Of a stretch of 64,000 bases of DNA, positions 40,109-48,262 are shown in pieces. Position 1 is the first letter of the stretch, and each line of letters starts with the position of its first letter. The notes beneath the pieces are model-generated. The model made no database searches, was not told the DNA's origin, and was given only the letters and a program-made list of their open reading frames with translations. The stretch is from Microbacterium phyllosphaerae (GTDB taxonomy: Bacteria; Actinomycetota; Actinomycetes; Actinomycetales; Microbacteriaceae). The stretch lies in the NCBI RefSeq assembly GCF_017876435.1, contig NZ_JAGIOA010000001.1, forward strand, positions 248,001 through 312,000, given 5' to 3'. A program made the translations under genes and the position numbers.

Positions 40109-41403
40109 AGTCGCACACCCTCCACGAACGCGGCGCGCACGTCGTCCGCGACACCCTCGAGGTCGGAGATGCGGATGAGGTCGCCCTCGGCGACGTCACG
40201 CACGAGTCGCGCGCCGGAGAGCAGGTAGTAGGCGGCGGTGAGCGCATCGTCGGTGTCGCTGAGCGCATCGGCGCGGTCGATGATCACGGGGCGGACGCCG
40301 GCGATCTCATGGTGGTGCCCTCGCACCTCGAACGTCGTTCCGGCGGCGAGCGCCTCGGAGGCCCGAGCGGCGAGCACGGTGTGGTGGCGCGGCTCGGCGA
40401 ACGGCGTCGAGCCGGACGTCACGGCGTCGATCGTGAGCGGCGTCTCGACGCCCATGAAGTGGTACGGCCAGTAGATGCAGGCGTACTCGCCCGAGCGCGA
40501 GACGATGTGCCCCTTGCCCGCGAGCAGGCCCCAGACCTCATCGTCTCCGGTCGTGACGATCGTGAAGACGCCGCCGGCGAAGCTCGTCTCACCGGGCAGG
40601 CGCAGTGCCGAGAAGACGTCGACCGCGCGGTCGGTGCCGATCAGGCCGCCGTCGGAGCGGCGGGCGTAGATGTCGGCCAGCTCACTGGGACGCGCGACCG
40701 GGTAGTGCATCCGCTCGGTGTCGGCGGTGGCACCCGAGTAGAGCGAGACGACGGCCATCTCGCACGAGTCGGCGGCGGCAGCGCGCTTGAGCGGGGCGAC
40801 GATCGCGGCGCGTGCGGCGAGGGTCTCGTCGATGTCGTCCGCGAGGAACAGGTGATCGCCGAGACCTGACGCGTCGATCCGCTCGCCCTGCTGGTCGAGG
40901 ATGCCGGTGGCGGGGTCGAAGACGAGGTCGTACTCTCCGGACTTGCCGAGCGCCACGACGTGCAGGCCGACCTTCTCGACCCAGTCGAGCAGGCGCAGCA
41001 GGTTGGCGGGCTGGTCACCGTCTCCGGGGAGGTAGCCGACACCGCGCTCCCGCGCCGCGTTGGCGAGCGAGACGCCCGCCACGCTCTCGATCTCCTTGCT
41101 GACCATCACGACGTGGATGCCGCGGCTGATCGCCTCTGCGGCATAGCGGTAGCCCGCCTCGACGCGACCGGAGGCCTCGACGAGCACATCGATCTCGTCC
41201 CAGCGGACGTCATCGTGACCGGGGATCGGTTCGGCGTCGGGAAGACCGCCGAGGTCGGCGATGAGGGTGCGCACGCCGTCGACATCGGGGTCGATGAGCT
41301 GCGTCGCCGTCATCCGGTCGATCGACCGGAGCTGGGCGAGGAAGGTGCGGCCGAAGCCTCCGCGTGCGCCGGTGAGAGCGACGCGAACAGGAGTGCGGGT
41401 CAT
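40105..41403 (-). CDS. COG4091-type homoserine-dehydrogenase-like oxidoreductase with C-terminal SAF domain
   Basis: 432 residues. A Rossmann NAD(P) loop ALTGARGGFGRTFLAQL opens the protein (Gly12-Gly18). The middle follows the homoserine dehydrogenase-like fold, with VLVEASGRVEAGYRYAAEAI near 85-104, VVMVSKEIESVAG near 109-121 (conserved Lys) and LPGDGDQPANLLRLLDWVEKVGLHVVALGKSGEYD near 134-168. The last 90 residues are a SAF domain (ALAAGTTFEVRGHHHE and ARLVRDVAEGDLIRISDLEGV). Related proteins are annotated as predicted homoserine dehydrogenases, but the acid-sugar context argues for oxidation of an aldonate. Start ATG 41403 with SD AGAGGGGA. Confidence 0.85.
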   Translation of the reverse strand: MTRTPVRVALTGARGGFGRTFLAQLRSIDRMTATQLIDPDVDGVRTLIADLGGLPDAEPIPGHDDVRWDEIDVLVEASGRVEAGYRYAAEAISRGIHVVMVSKEIESVAGVSLANAARERGVGYLPGDGDQPANLLRLLDWVEKVGLHVVALGKSGEYDLVFDPATGILDQQGERIDASGLGDHLFLADDIDETLAARAAIVAPLKRAAAADSCEMAVVSLYSGATADTERMHYPVARPSELADIYARRSDGGLIGTDRAVDVFSALRLPGETSFAGGVFTIVTTGDDEVWGLLAGKGHIVSRSGEYACIYWPYHFMGVETPLTIDAVTSGSTPFAEPRHHTVLAARASEALAAGTTFEVRGHHHEIAGVRPVIIDRADALSDTDDALTAAYYLLSGARLVRDVAEGDLIRISDLEGVADDVRAAFVEGVRL

Positions 41404-41506
41404 CGGTGGTCCCCTCTGCACGGGACGTTCCGTGCGGTCGTGCGATGCCCGGGGAGCGGGTTCTCCCGTGGGCGTCGATCACTTTTCCACAGTCGTACAG
41501 AATTAT

Positions 41507-41550
41507 CAAATTTGTTCACAAGGATTAACACGTGGTCAAATGGTGTGACC
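41507..41550. promoter_or_regulatory. AT-rich divergent control region with several inverted repeats
   Basis: CAAATTTG (41507-41514), TTGT-TC-ACAA (41512-41521) and GGTCA-N7-TGACC (41534-41550) crowd into 44 bases of unusually AT-rich sequence between the divergent COG4091 and kinase genes. The DeoR regulator at 43467 is the obvious candidate ligand. Confidence 0.55.
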
Positions 41551-41566
41551 TACCCGAGGAGGACGC

Positions 41567-42814
41567 GTGATCGAAATCGGCGCAGTCGCAGACGACTTCA
41601 CCGGCGCGACGGATCTCGCCATCGCCCTGCGCGAACGCGGCTTCCGTGCGGTGGTGTCGATCGAGGACTCTCCCCTCGACCCTCAGAACCTCGGCGATGC
41701 GGATGCCGTCGTCGTGGCGCTGAAGACGCGGACCGCCCCCGTCCCCACTGCCGTCGCCCAGAGCGTGCGCGCCGTCGCGGCCCTCGAAGCGCTCGATGCG
41801 CGGCAGTTCTATGTGAAGTACTGCTCGACCTTCGACTCCACCCCCGAAGGCAACATCGGTCCGATCCTCGACGCCGTGATGGACGAGCTCGGCGAACAGC
41901 GCACCATCGTCGTGCCGTCCTTCCCCGACAACGGCCGCACCGTCTATCGCGGTCACCTCTTCGTGGGCGAGGAGCTGCTCGAGCACTCCCCCATGCGCCA
42001 TCACCCGCTCACCCCGATGACGCAGTCGCGGCTCCGCGACATCCTCGCCCCGCAGACCGGCCGCGAGATCCACGAGATCGCCGCCCCGACCGTCTGGGCG
42101 GGCCCGGCAGCACTGCGCGGCGCGCTGGCGTCGTCACCCGCGGGGTACACCGTGGTGGACGCGATCACCGACGCCGACCTCGAGACCATCGCCACCGCCG
42201 TCTCCGACTGGCGCGTGGTGAGCGGAGGAGCGGGCCTGGCTCTCGGGATGACCGGCCCACGCCCCGGCACGCTCTCGCAGATCGAGCCGGTGCCAGGGCG
42301 ACGCCTGATCGTGTGCGGCAGCGCCTCGGCCAAGACCCGCGCGCAGATCGCTCATGCAGCCGAGACTCTGCCGTCCCGCAAGCTCGACATCGAAGCCCTC
42401 GCGACAGACCCCGAGAGCGTCATCGCCGAGGCGGTGTCGTGGCTGCAGGGCCTGGCCGCCGACGAGATCCCCGTCGTCTACTCGGTCGGCTCGCTCGACG
42501 ACATCCGCCGCGGGTCCGCGGGCAACACCGTCGCGGGGCTCATCGAGGACGTGCTCTCGGAGATCGTCTCCCGCGCCGTCGAGAGCCTCGGCGTCACCCA
42601 GGTGATCGTCGCGGGCGGCGAGACCTCGGGAGCCGTCGTCCAGCACCTCGGCATCCAGCGTCTGCACATCGGCCCTCGCATCGCGCCCGGCGTCTGCTGG
42701 AGCGCCGCCGATGCCGCGCACGGCCCCCTCACCATCGCACTCAAGTCCGGGAACTTCGGCTCCGAGGACATGTTCACCACCGCCTGGAGGGCGCTCGATG
42801 ACCTCACCGATTGA
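41567..42814 (+). CDS. DUF1537 four-carbon acid-sugar kinase family protein (OtnK-like)
   Basis: 415 residues. The N-terminal substrate domain opens with AVADDFTGATDLAIALRERGF (4-24), and the C-terminal nucleotide domain carries VIVAGGETSGAVVQHLGI near 345-362. Both are DUF1537 hallmarks; characterised members phosphorylate 3-oxo-tetronates (OtnK), threonate or erythronate. GTG start with a strong SD GAGGAGGA. The next gene, a class II aldolase-like decarboxylase, is the usual OtnC partner. The 3' end overlaps that gene by 17 bases. Confidence 0.92.
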   Translation: MIEIGAVADDFTGATDLAIALRERGFRAVVSIEDSPLDPQNLGDADAVVVALKTRTAPVPTAVAQSVRAVAALEALDARQFYVKYCSTFDSTPEGNIGPILDAVMDELGEQRTIVVPSFPDNGRTVYRGHLFVGEELLEHSPMRHHPLTPMTQSRLRDILAPQTGREIHEIAAPTVWAGPAALRGALASSPAGYTVVDAITDADLETIATAVSDWRVVSGGAGLALGMTGPRPGTLSQIEPVPGRRLIVCGSASAKTRAQIAHAAETLPSRKLDIEALATDPESVIAEAVSWLQGLAADEIPVVYSVGSLDDIRRGSAGNTVAGLIEDVLSEIVSRAVESLGVTQVIVAGGETSGAVVQHLGIQRLHIGPRIAPGVCWSAADAAHGPLTIALKSGNFGSEDMFTTAWRALDDLTD

Positions 42815-43454
42815 CGACCTGATCGCCGCGGGCGCCCGCGTCGCGGCAGCGGGGATCAGCCCCGGAAGCAGCGGCAACGTCAGCATCCTCGCCGACGACC
42901 TGGTCTACATGACGGGCACGGGCACCGACCTCGGCCGCCTCTCGGAAGACGACATCGCGGTCGTCACGCGCGAGGGCACGTTCGTGCGCGGCGCGAAGCC
43001 CTCGAAGGAGCTCGCTCTTCATCTGGCCTTCTACGAGAAGAACGTCGGCCACACGGCGGTCGTGCACCTGCACTCCCCGTTCGCGGTCGCGGCGAGCTGC
43101 CTCGAGCCCTGGTCGGAGACGAGCGCGATCCCGCCCCTGACTCCCTACTTCGTCATGCGCGTGGGGCAGAGCCCGCTCGTCCCGTTCCGCGTGCCCGGCG
43201 ACCCCGACCTCGCGGCACAGCTGCTCGCGCTCCCGCACGCGTTCCATGGCGCGCTGCTCGCCAACCACGGGCAGATCGTCTCCGCGACCACGCTGGACGC
43301 CGCGATCGAGGCGGCGATCGAGCTCGAAGAGGCATGCCGCATCACGCTGCTCACCGACGGCAAACCCCGGCGCCTGCTTCCCGCAGAGGACGTCGCCGCA
43401 CTGGCCGCGCGGTGGGGCACTCCCTGGGCCGAGAGCGCCGCCCTCGTTCGCTAG
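42798..43454 (+). CDS. Class II aldolase/adducin family protein (OtnC-like 3-oxo-tetronate-4-phosphate decarboxylase)
   Basis: 218 residues, normal for the family. SPGSSGNVSIL near 21-31 is the phosphate loop, GAKPSKELALHLAFYE near 68-83 the catalytic Glu region, VVHLHSPFAVAAS near 90-102 two zinc His, and GALLANHGQIV near 150-160 the third zinc His. OtnC decarboxylates 3-oxo-tetronate 4-phosphate to dihydroxyacetone phosphate or dihydroxyacetone-type products together with an isomerase; OtnI-type isomerase is not present here. Confidence 0.9.
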   Translation: MTSPIDDLIAAGARVAAAGISPGSSGNVSILADDLVYMTGTGTDLGRLSEDDIAVVTREGTFVRGAKPSKELALHLAFYEKNVGHTAVVHLHSPFAVAASCLEPWSETSAIPPLTPYFVMRVGQSPLVPFRVPGDPDLAAQLLALPHAFHGALLANHGQIVSATTLDAAIEAAIELEEACRITLLTDGKPRRLLPAEDVAALAARWGTPWAESAALVR

Positions 43455-43466
43455 GCTGACCACGAC

Positions 43467-44276
43467 ATGACGAAGCCCGCCTCTGCCGCATCGACGCCGC
43501 TCATTCCCGAGCAGCGACGCGAGCTCATCGTCAAGCACCTCCGCCGCGAAGGGGTGCTGAGCTATCGCCAGCTCACAGACCTCGTCGGTGTCAGCCACAT
43601 GACGATCCGCCGCGACATCTCGGTGCTCGAAGAGGCCGGCCGCGTGCTGGCCACGCCAGGGGGCGCCAAGATCGCCTCACGTCTGGTGACCGAGCCGTCG
43701 CGTTTCGAGAAGGCCCGTCAGGACGTCGCCGAGAAGGACGGGATGGCACGCCATGCGGCATCACTCGTCACCGAGTCGATGACGATCTACCTCGATGCGG
43801 GCACGACGATCCAGGCGATGCGGCCCCACCTCGAGAGCATCCGCGATCTGACCGTCGTGACGAACGACCTCGCGATCATCGCCGCATTCCTCGACCACCC
43901 CACGGCGGACATCATCGCGATCGGCGGGCGGGTCGAGAAGGCCAACCAGTCGACGACCGGTCGACTGGCCGCCCTCACCCTGCACGAGCTGTCGATCGAC
44001 ATCGCCTTCCTCTCGTCATCGTCATGGGATCTGCGCCGAGGCGTCACCACGCCGACCGAATCGAAGATCGCCCCCAAGACGGCGGCCCTCGAGAGCGCGA
44101 GCGAGACGGTGCTCGTCGCCGGCAGCTCGAAGTACGGCACCTTCGGCCGCTACCGCGTGCTCGACCTCACCGATCTCGACATGATCGTCACGGATGCCGG
44201 CCTCAGCGATGCCACGGCGACAGGGATCGAAGAGCTCGGAGTCTCGGTCGTCCGCACCGGCGGAGACGCCGGATAG
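43467..44276 (+). CDS. DeoR/GlpR family regulator of the acid-sugar locus
   Basis: 269 residues. HTH ELIVKHLRREGVLSYRQLTDLVGVSHMTIRRDISVLEEAGRVLATPGGAKI at about 17-67, then the DeoR sensor domain with IYLDAGTTIQAM near 109-120 and FLSSSSWDLRRGVTTPTESKIAPKTAAL near 182-209, the phosphosugar site. Typical effectors are sugar phosphates, which suits a kinase-based pathway. It sits 12 bases after the aldolase gene, so co-transcription and feedback are likely. Confidence 0.92.
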   Translation: MTKPASAASTPLIPEQRRELIVKHLRREGVLSYRQLTDLVGVSHMTIRRDISVLEEAGRVLATPGGAKIASRLVTEPSRFEKARQDVAEKDGMARHAASLVTESMTIYLDAGTTIQAMRPHLESIRDLTVVTNDLAIIAAFLDHPTADIIAIGGRVEKANQSTTGRLAALTLHELSIDIAFLSSSSWDLRRGVTTPTESKIAPKTAALESASETVLVAGSSKYGTFGRYRVLDLTDLDMIVTDAGLSDATATGIEELGVSVVRTGGDAG

Positions 44277-44310
44277 ACCGCGTCGGCGGCTCACCGGTGC
44301 GGCCGACCCG

Positions 44311-45198
44311 CTACTCCTCGCTCGAGTCGAGGAAGACCCCGACGCTGTCGCCGTCGAGGACGAACTGCAGCGTGGTGCCCGAGGGGTAGCGTTCGCGCAG
44401 CTCGTCGGGGGCGAATCCACCGAGAGGCACCTCGGCGGTCGCCGGGAACACCCCCATGCCGCAGTCCGAGTACATCTGTCCTTCGAACCCCCAGGAAGAC
44501 TCGTTGTAGTCACGCCATTCCGGCAGCTGGTCGGTGCTCACCACATTGATGCAACGGTCTTCGGCCGAGCGATCGCCCGACTCCGAGGACCAGAGCGGGG
44601 TCACGAACACCGTCAGGCCGTAGAAGTCCGCGGACTCGGCATCCTTCTCCGCACCGAACCAGCCGGGAGGGATCACGCCCGCGCTCGACAGGGTGAGCGT
44701 GTCGATCTGGGGCGCTCCGGCAGACGACGACACCGGCGCTATCGACGCGAGAGCGAAGGCCATCGTGCCTGCCAGCGCCGCGGCCGCCACGACGGATGCC
44801 ACCCACAGCGGTGCTCGCCAGCGCACGAGACGCGCGCGCCAGTCGGTCTCCTCGGCCTCTTCATCGCCCGCGTCGGAGTCGTCCCAGAACGAGTCGTCAT
44901 CCAGCCTCTCGATGAGGTCATCGCTCGCCCGTGACTCGTCGGCGGCGGGGAGCACGACGCGCAGCTCGGCGATCTCGCCGGAATCGCGGCGATCACCGGT
45001 GTCGCGGGCGGCCCCCGGACCGCCACCCGCGGTCGTGCTGCCGCCCCCGCGCCGTATGGATGCCGCGACGCGGGACGACTCCAGTTCCTGCAAGCGACGC
45101 AGTGCGGCCGGGTCCGTCGCGATGTCGGCATGGGGGCCGTAGGCGCGAGCACGCAGCTCACGCAGTTCGGCTTCGGCGGCGGCATCCATCCCCGGCAT
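44311..45198 (-). CDS. Hypothetical single-pass membrane protein
   Basis: 295 residues. Residues 1-125 are hydrophilic and acidic (SFWDDSDAGDEEAEETDW), so probably cytoplasmic. Residues about 133-157 form one transmembrane helix (LWVASVVAAAALAGTMAFALAS). The rest (about 160-295) should face outside, with two Cys residues (EDRCINVV and YSDCGMG) that could form a disulfide. No recognised domain. It is separated from CsbD by a strong hairpin. Confidence 0.7.
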   Translation of the reverse strand: MPGMDAAAEAELRELRARAYGPHADIATDPAALRRLQELESSRVAASIRRGGGSTTAGGGPGAARDTGDRRDSGEIAELRVVLPAADESRASDDLIERLDDDSFWDDSDAGDEEAEETDWRARLVRWRAPLWVASVVAAAALAGTMAFALASIAPVSSSAGAPQIDTLTLSSAGVIPPGWFGAEKDAESADFYGLTVFVTPLWSSESGDRSAEDRCINVVSTDQLPEWRDYNESSWGFEGQMYSDCGMGVFPATAEVPLGGFAPDELRERYPSGTTLQFVLDGDSVGVFLDSSEE

Positions 45199-45230
45199 CG
45201 TCTCATGACGACCCCCGCGCGCACAGCAAC

Positions 45231-45266
45231 GGGCGGGTGGAGGTGTGAATCACCCTCCACCCGCCC
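45231..45266 (-). terminator. Strong hairpin downstream of csbD
   Basis: A 13-bp perfect stem (45231-45243 with 45254-45266) whose loop contains a further GTG/CAC pairing. It lies 12 bases past the CsbD stop on the minus strand. There is no T-run. Confidence 0.65.
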
Positions 45267-45278
45267 GCGCCGGGGGTC

Positions 45279-45452
45279 TTACTTCTTGAACGCGTCCTTG
45301 ACGTTCTCGCCGGCCTTCTTCGCGTCGGCCTTGACCTGGTCGGCCTTGCCTTCGGCGACGAGCTTGTCGTTGTCGGTCGCGTTGCCGATCGCTTCCTTCG
45401 CCTTGCCGGCGATGTCCTGAGCGGCGTTCTTGATCTTGTCGTCGAGTCCCAT
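45279..45452 (-). CDS. CsbD family small stress protein
   Basis: 57 residues: MGLDDKIKNAAQDIAGKAKEAIGNATDND then a Lys/Ala/Glu-rich helix ending DAFKK. The KIKNAAQDIAGKAKEAIGNATD segment is diagnostic of CsbD, a sigma-B or general-stress-induced protein in many bacteria. SD AAAGGAG is eight bases upstream of the ATG. It belongs with the envelope-stress genes to its right. Confidence 0.9.
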   Translation of the reverse strand: MGLDDKIKNAAQDIAGKAKEAIGNATDNDKLVAEGKADQVKADAKKAGENVKDAFKK

Positions 45453-45551
45453 GAGGAGCTCCTTTCGTGAGGTGATCGTTGACTGCGGGAGGATTCCCGC
45501 GGTCTTATCGCCGTTGCTCTTCGCGACCGACGATAAGTGGGTGGACGGATG

Positions 45552-45764
45552 TCAGCGACGAACCTTGTCGAGCGCCTTCTCCGCAGCCTTGGCCGCCTTC
45601 TTGGCGGTCTTGGCTCGTTCCTTCTTCGCCTTGGGGTCGTTCCACATCCGCACGAGCTGATGCCGGACCGACTCGCCCTTGTTCACCTGCACGGTCGCCG
45701 ACCGGCTGCCCAGGACGTAGGCGACGAAGGCGACGGCGCCGATGAGGAGGATCTTGTTTCGCAT
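45552..45764 (-). CDS. Small membrane protein with basic helical tail
   Basis: 70 residues: one N-terminal helix (ILLIGAVAFVAYVLGSRSATV) and a Lys/Ala-rich cytoplasmic tail (DPKAKKERAKTAKKAAKAAEKALDKV). Proteins of this shape are common beside CsbD and AmaP genes in Actinobacteria. No domain name can be given. Confidence 0.7.
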   Translation of the reverse strand: MRNKILLIGAVAFVAYVLGSRSATVQVNKGESVRHQLVRMWNDPKAKKERAKTAKKAAKAAEKALDKVRR

Positions 45765-45808
45765 GATGCGGGTTCCTGCTTCCTGAGAGATGGGACGACG
45801 GCCGGTGT

Positions 45809-46423
45809 TCAGGACAGCCGACGCTGGTCGTGGGCGAGACGCGCACGGAGCCCGGTGTGGATCGAGACATAGGTCTCGGTGTCACGGCCGGTCAGGGTGG
45901 CGAGGTTGGTGAGCAGACGGTCGATGTGATCGACGACCTCACGCGGGTCGGTGTTCTGTCGCGGCGTGACCGCCACGTGCAGCACCGGGGTGTTGCGGAT
46001 GTCGTTCGCCGTGACCTGGGCCGAGAGGATCTCGTCCCTCGTCGCGAGCGAGTTCTTCACGGCATCCGACACGAACGATTCGGTGACGGTGACCCGACCG
46101 AGCGGGTTCTGCGCCCCCGTCGAACGGAAGGCCGTCTTCGAGCGGCGCCCGGCGATGCTGGTGAGGGCGAGGATCAGCAGCACGATGACCACGAGGATCG
46201 CCGCGACGGCGCCGATCCCGATCCACGAGAGGCTGCCGCCGGCGATCGCGGTGGCGGTGATCGCCTGGTCGAGCCAGGAGCGGGCGTCCTTGCCGGCCGA
46301 CGTCCAGATGTCCGTCGCGGTGGGCCAGCTCATGATCGCGATGCCGAGGGCGCCGAGGGCCAGGAACAGCAGCCCGATGATCAGCAGCAGAGTGCGGTTC
46401 AACGCACGGTTCGTGTTGTTCAC
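45809..46423 (-). CDS. amaP: AmaP-like alkaline-shock membrane anchor protein
   Basis: 204 residues. Two N-terminal helices (TLLLIIGLLFLALGALGIAIM and IGIGAVAAILVVIVLLILAL) frame a short loop, followed by a cytoplasmic Asp23-like domain (VTVTESFVSDAVKNSLATRDEILSAQVTANDIRNTPVLHVAVTP). This is the layout of AmaP, which tethers Asp23 to the membrane. GTG start overlaps the DUF6286 stop as GTGA. Last of five coupled genes. Confidence 0.82.
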   Translation of the reverse strand: MNNTNRALNRTLLLIIGLLFLALGALGIAIMSWPTATDIWTSAGKDARSWLDQAITATAIAGGSLSWIGIGAVAAILVVIVLLILALTSIAGRRSKTAFRSTGAQNPLGRVTVTESFVSDAVKNSLATRDEILSAQVTANDIRNTPVLHVAVTPRQNTDPREVVDHIDRLLTNLATLTGRDTETYVSIHTGLRARLAHDQRRLS

Positions 46424-47004
46424 AGCTCGTCCTCCTGCTCGGTGGGGCGCTCGATGCGCACCCGGGTACGGACGCTCCTGGCGAGTCGGTACGTCTGCAG
46501 CTCGGCGTCGGCAGCGGACTGCACCGCGCTCTTGTCGATCGGGATGCCGGCGCCGGGGCGCACGGTGACGTCGACCCCGCGGTGGCCCACGCCGACGGTG
46601 ATGTTGTCGCGGGCGAGGCCCGTCTCCTCCGAGAGGTGCTGGGCGAGAGCGCTCGCGATCACGCCGTTGTCGACGACGACCGCCCGGTCTCCCGCGTCGA
46701 GGGTGTGCTTCGACAGGCGGCCCGGCGTGAGGGCGAGAACGACGAACACGACCCCGATGAGGGCGAGCACGACGCTGCCGGCGATCACGAGCCCGGCGGG
46801 CTGCGCGGTGGGAAGGCCGACCAGCCATCCGCCGGCCGCGGCCGGACCGAGCAGGAGCGCGGGCTGGGCGGCGAGGCTCAGCACGATCTCGAGCCCGATG
46901 TAGGCCAGGGCGAGGATGAGGAGGATGACCGCCACGAACATCGCGACGGTGCGCGGCGAATGCGTCTCGCGTCGGATGACGCGACGAAGAACCGGGGTGC
47001 TCAT
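46420..47004 (-). CDS. DUF6286 family membrane protein
   Basis: 194 residues: two helices at about 20-45 and 70-92, then a cytoplasmic domain with DAGDRAVVVDNGVIASALAQHLSEETGLARDNITVGV, reminiscent of Asp23-type folds. It is found in actinobacterial Asp23 clusters. Overlaps both neighbours by four bases. Confidence 0.78.
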   Translation of the reverse strand: MSTPVLRRVIRRETHSPRTVAMFVAVILLILALAYIGLEIVLSLAAQPALLLGPAAAGGWLVGLPTAQPAGLVIAGSVVLALIGVVFVVLALTPGRLSKHTLDAGDRAVVVDNGVIASALAQHLSEETGLARDNITVGVGHRGVDVTVRPGAGIPIDKSAVQSAADAELQTYRLARSVRTRVRIERPTEQEDEL

Positions 47005-47393
47005 CGCACTCGTCTCCTCTCGGGGATGGTCGCACCGGTGATGGTGAGGTTGATGCGGGTGACGTCGCGTCCGAGGACGTCGGTCAGGTTCCGCTGGAGC
47101 TGCTCCTGCAGCTGGCGGGCCCGATCGAGCACGGGGACGCTCTGGGAGATCGCGACGGTGTCGTCGAGATCCGGGACGGGAAGCGGTGTGGCGATGCGCA
47201 CCGCGATCCCGCCGGGGTGTTCGGTCACGTCGACCTTCACGTCACCGCGAGGGACACCGATCAGGGTTGCGGACGCCTGTTCGGTGACCGTGCGGTAGAC
47301 GCGTTCTTTCACGTCGACGCGACCAGGGACGGTGGCCTCGGTGGCGGCCCGCTCGGGGCCGCCACCGGCGGCGAGGTGCTGGTCGGCGCGCAT
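47001..47393 (-). CDS. Asp23/Gls24-like protein, divergent
   Basis: 130 residues, soluble. VPGRVDVKERVYRTVTEQASATLIGV and the late VTRINLTITGATIPERRRVR give the beta-alpha Asp23 pattern without the full-length helical C-terminus. ATG 47393 overlaps the DUF2273 stop by one base. Probably a partner subunit of the membrane-bound Asp23 layer. Confidence 0.7.
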   Translation of the reverse strand: MRADQHLAAGGGPERAATEATVPGRVDVKERVYRTVTEQASATLIGVPRGDVKVDVTEHPGGIAVRIATPLPVPDLDDTVAISQSVPVLDRARQLQEQLQRNLTDVLGRDVTRINLTITGATIPERRRVR

Positions 47394-47581
47394 CAGGAGG
47401 TACGCCGCCCGGTGAAGGCGTCCGCGAGACCGCGGACGTCGAGCTTGCCGGAGGCGATCCGACCGATGAGTGCCCCGATGCCGGCGAACAGAGCCATGAG
47501 CAGGAAGCCCCAGAATCCGAACATCAGCGCAGCGAGGGCGAGGAGGGCGCCGATCAGGGCGCCCGTGGTGGTGGGGGTCAT
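47393..47581 (-). CDS. DUF2273 small integral membrane protein
   Basis: 62 residues with two closely spaced helices (TGALIGALLALAALMFGFWGFLLMALFAGIGALIGRI) and a short basic tail. DUF2273 proteins are found next to Asp23 and AmaP in many Gram-positives. Overlaps Asp23 by four bases. Confidence 0.82.
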   Translation of the reverse strand: MTPTTTGALIGALLALAALMFGFWGFLLMALFAGIGALIGRIASGKLDVRGLADAFTGRRTS

Positions 47582-48102
47582 GAGACGCGCGACTCCTCGT
47601 TCTCGTTGCTGTCGTCACCGGGCACGTGCACGTCGTTGACCTCGACGTTGACCTCGACGACCTCGAGGCCGACCAGGCGGCTGATCGCTCCGGCGACGGC
47701 GGCGCGGACGTTGTTCGCGACCTCCTGGATGGGGGCGGGGTACTCGACGACGATCGTCAGGTCTGCGGCGGCCTGGGTCTCGCCGACCTCGACCTTGACG
47801 CCCTGGGCGAGGTCGGTGGCGTTGATCACGTCGCGGATTGCGCCGAAGGCGCGGGCTCCGCCACCACCGAGCGCGTACACGCCGGCGACCTCACGGGCGG
47901 CGATACCGGCGACCTTGGCGACCACGCCGTCGGCGATGACCGTCTTGCCCGCGGCATCCGTGTCTGCGGGGATCCGCGACGTCGAGAAGCTGGAGGAGCG
48001 GTCCACACGCGAGGTGGATGCGGCCGGCTTCGGCGCGGCGGAAGTCTGTGCCAGTTCCTTCTCGGCGGGGCTGGCGGGAGTGTTCTGATCCTGAGTTGCC
48101 AT
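47578..48102 (-). CDS. Asp23/Gls24 family envelope stress protein
   Basis: 174 residues. A disordered Ala/Ser/Pro leader (1-50) precedes the Asp23 core GKTVIADGVVAKVAGIAAREVAGVYALGG near 53-81 and IVVEYPAPIQEVANNVRAAVAGAISRLVGLEVVEVNVEVNDVHVPG near 118-163. Heads the five-gene coupled operon; SD GAAGGAAAA. The 160-base gap to the next gene holds its promoter, which I cannot place precisely. Confidence 0.9.
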   Translation of the reverse strand: MATQDQNTPASPAEKELAQTSAAPKPAASTSRVDRSSSFSTSRIPADTDAAGKTVIADGVVAKVAGIAAREVAGVYALGGGGARAFGAIRDVINATDLAQGVKVEVGETQAAADLTIVVEYPAPIQEVANNVRAAVAGAISRLVGLEVVEVNVEVNDVHVPGDDSNENEESRVS

Positions 48103-48262
48103 GACTTTTCCTTCGTCTCACGTGGTGCCGGTTGCGAGACCTGATGGCCTCACCGGGAGCGTGTTGGTCGCTCACAGATAGGACGTGCGAGGGCGAGGAT
48201 TCGTCACAGATTCGTCGAAGAATCTTCTGAGCGCCCCTCGAGCGCCGCCTAGGTTGGAGAGC

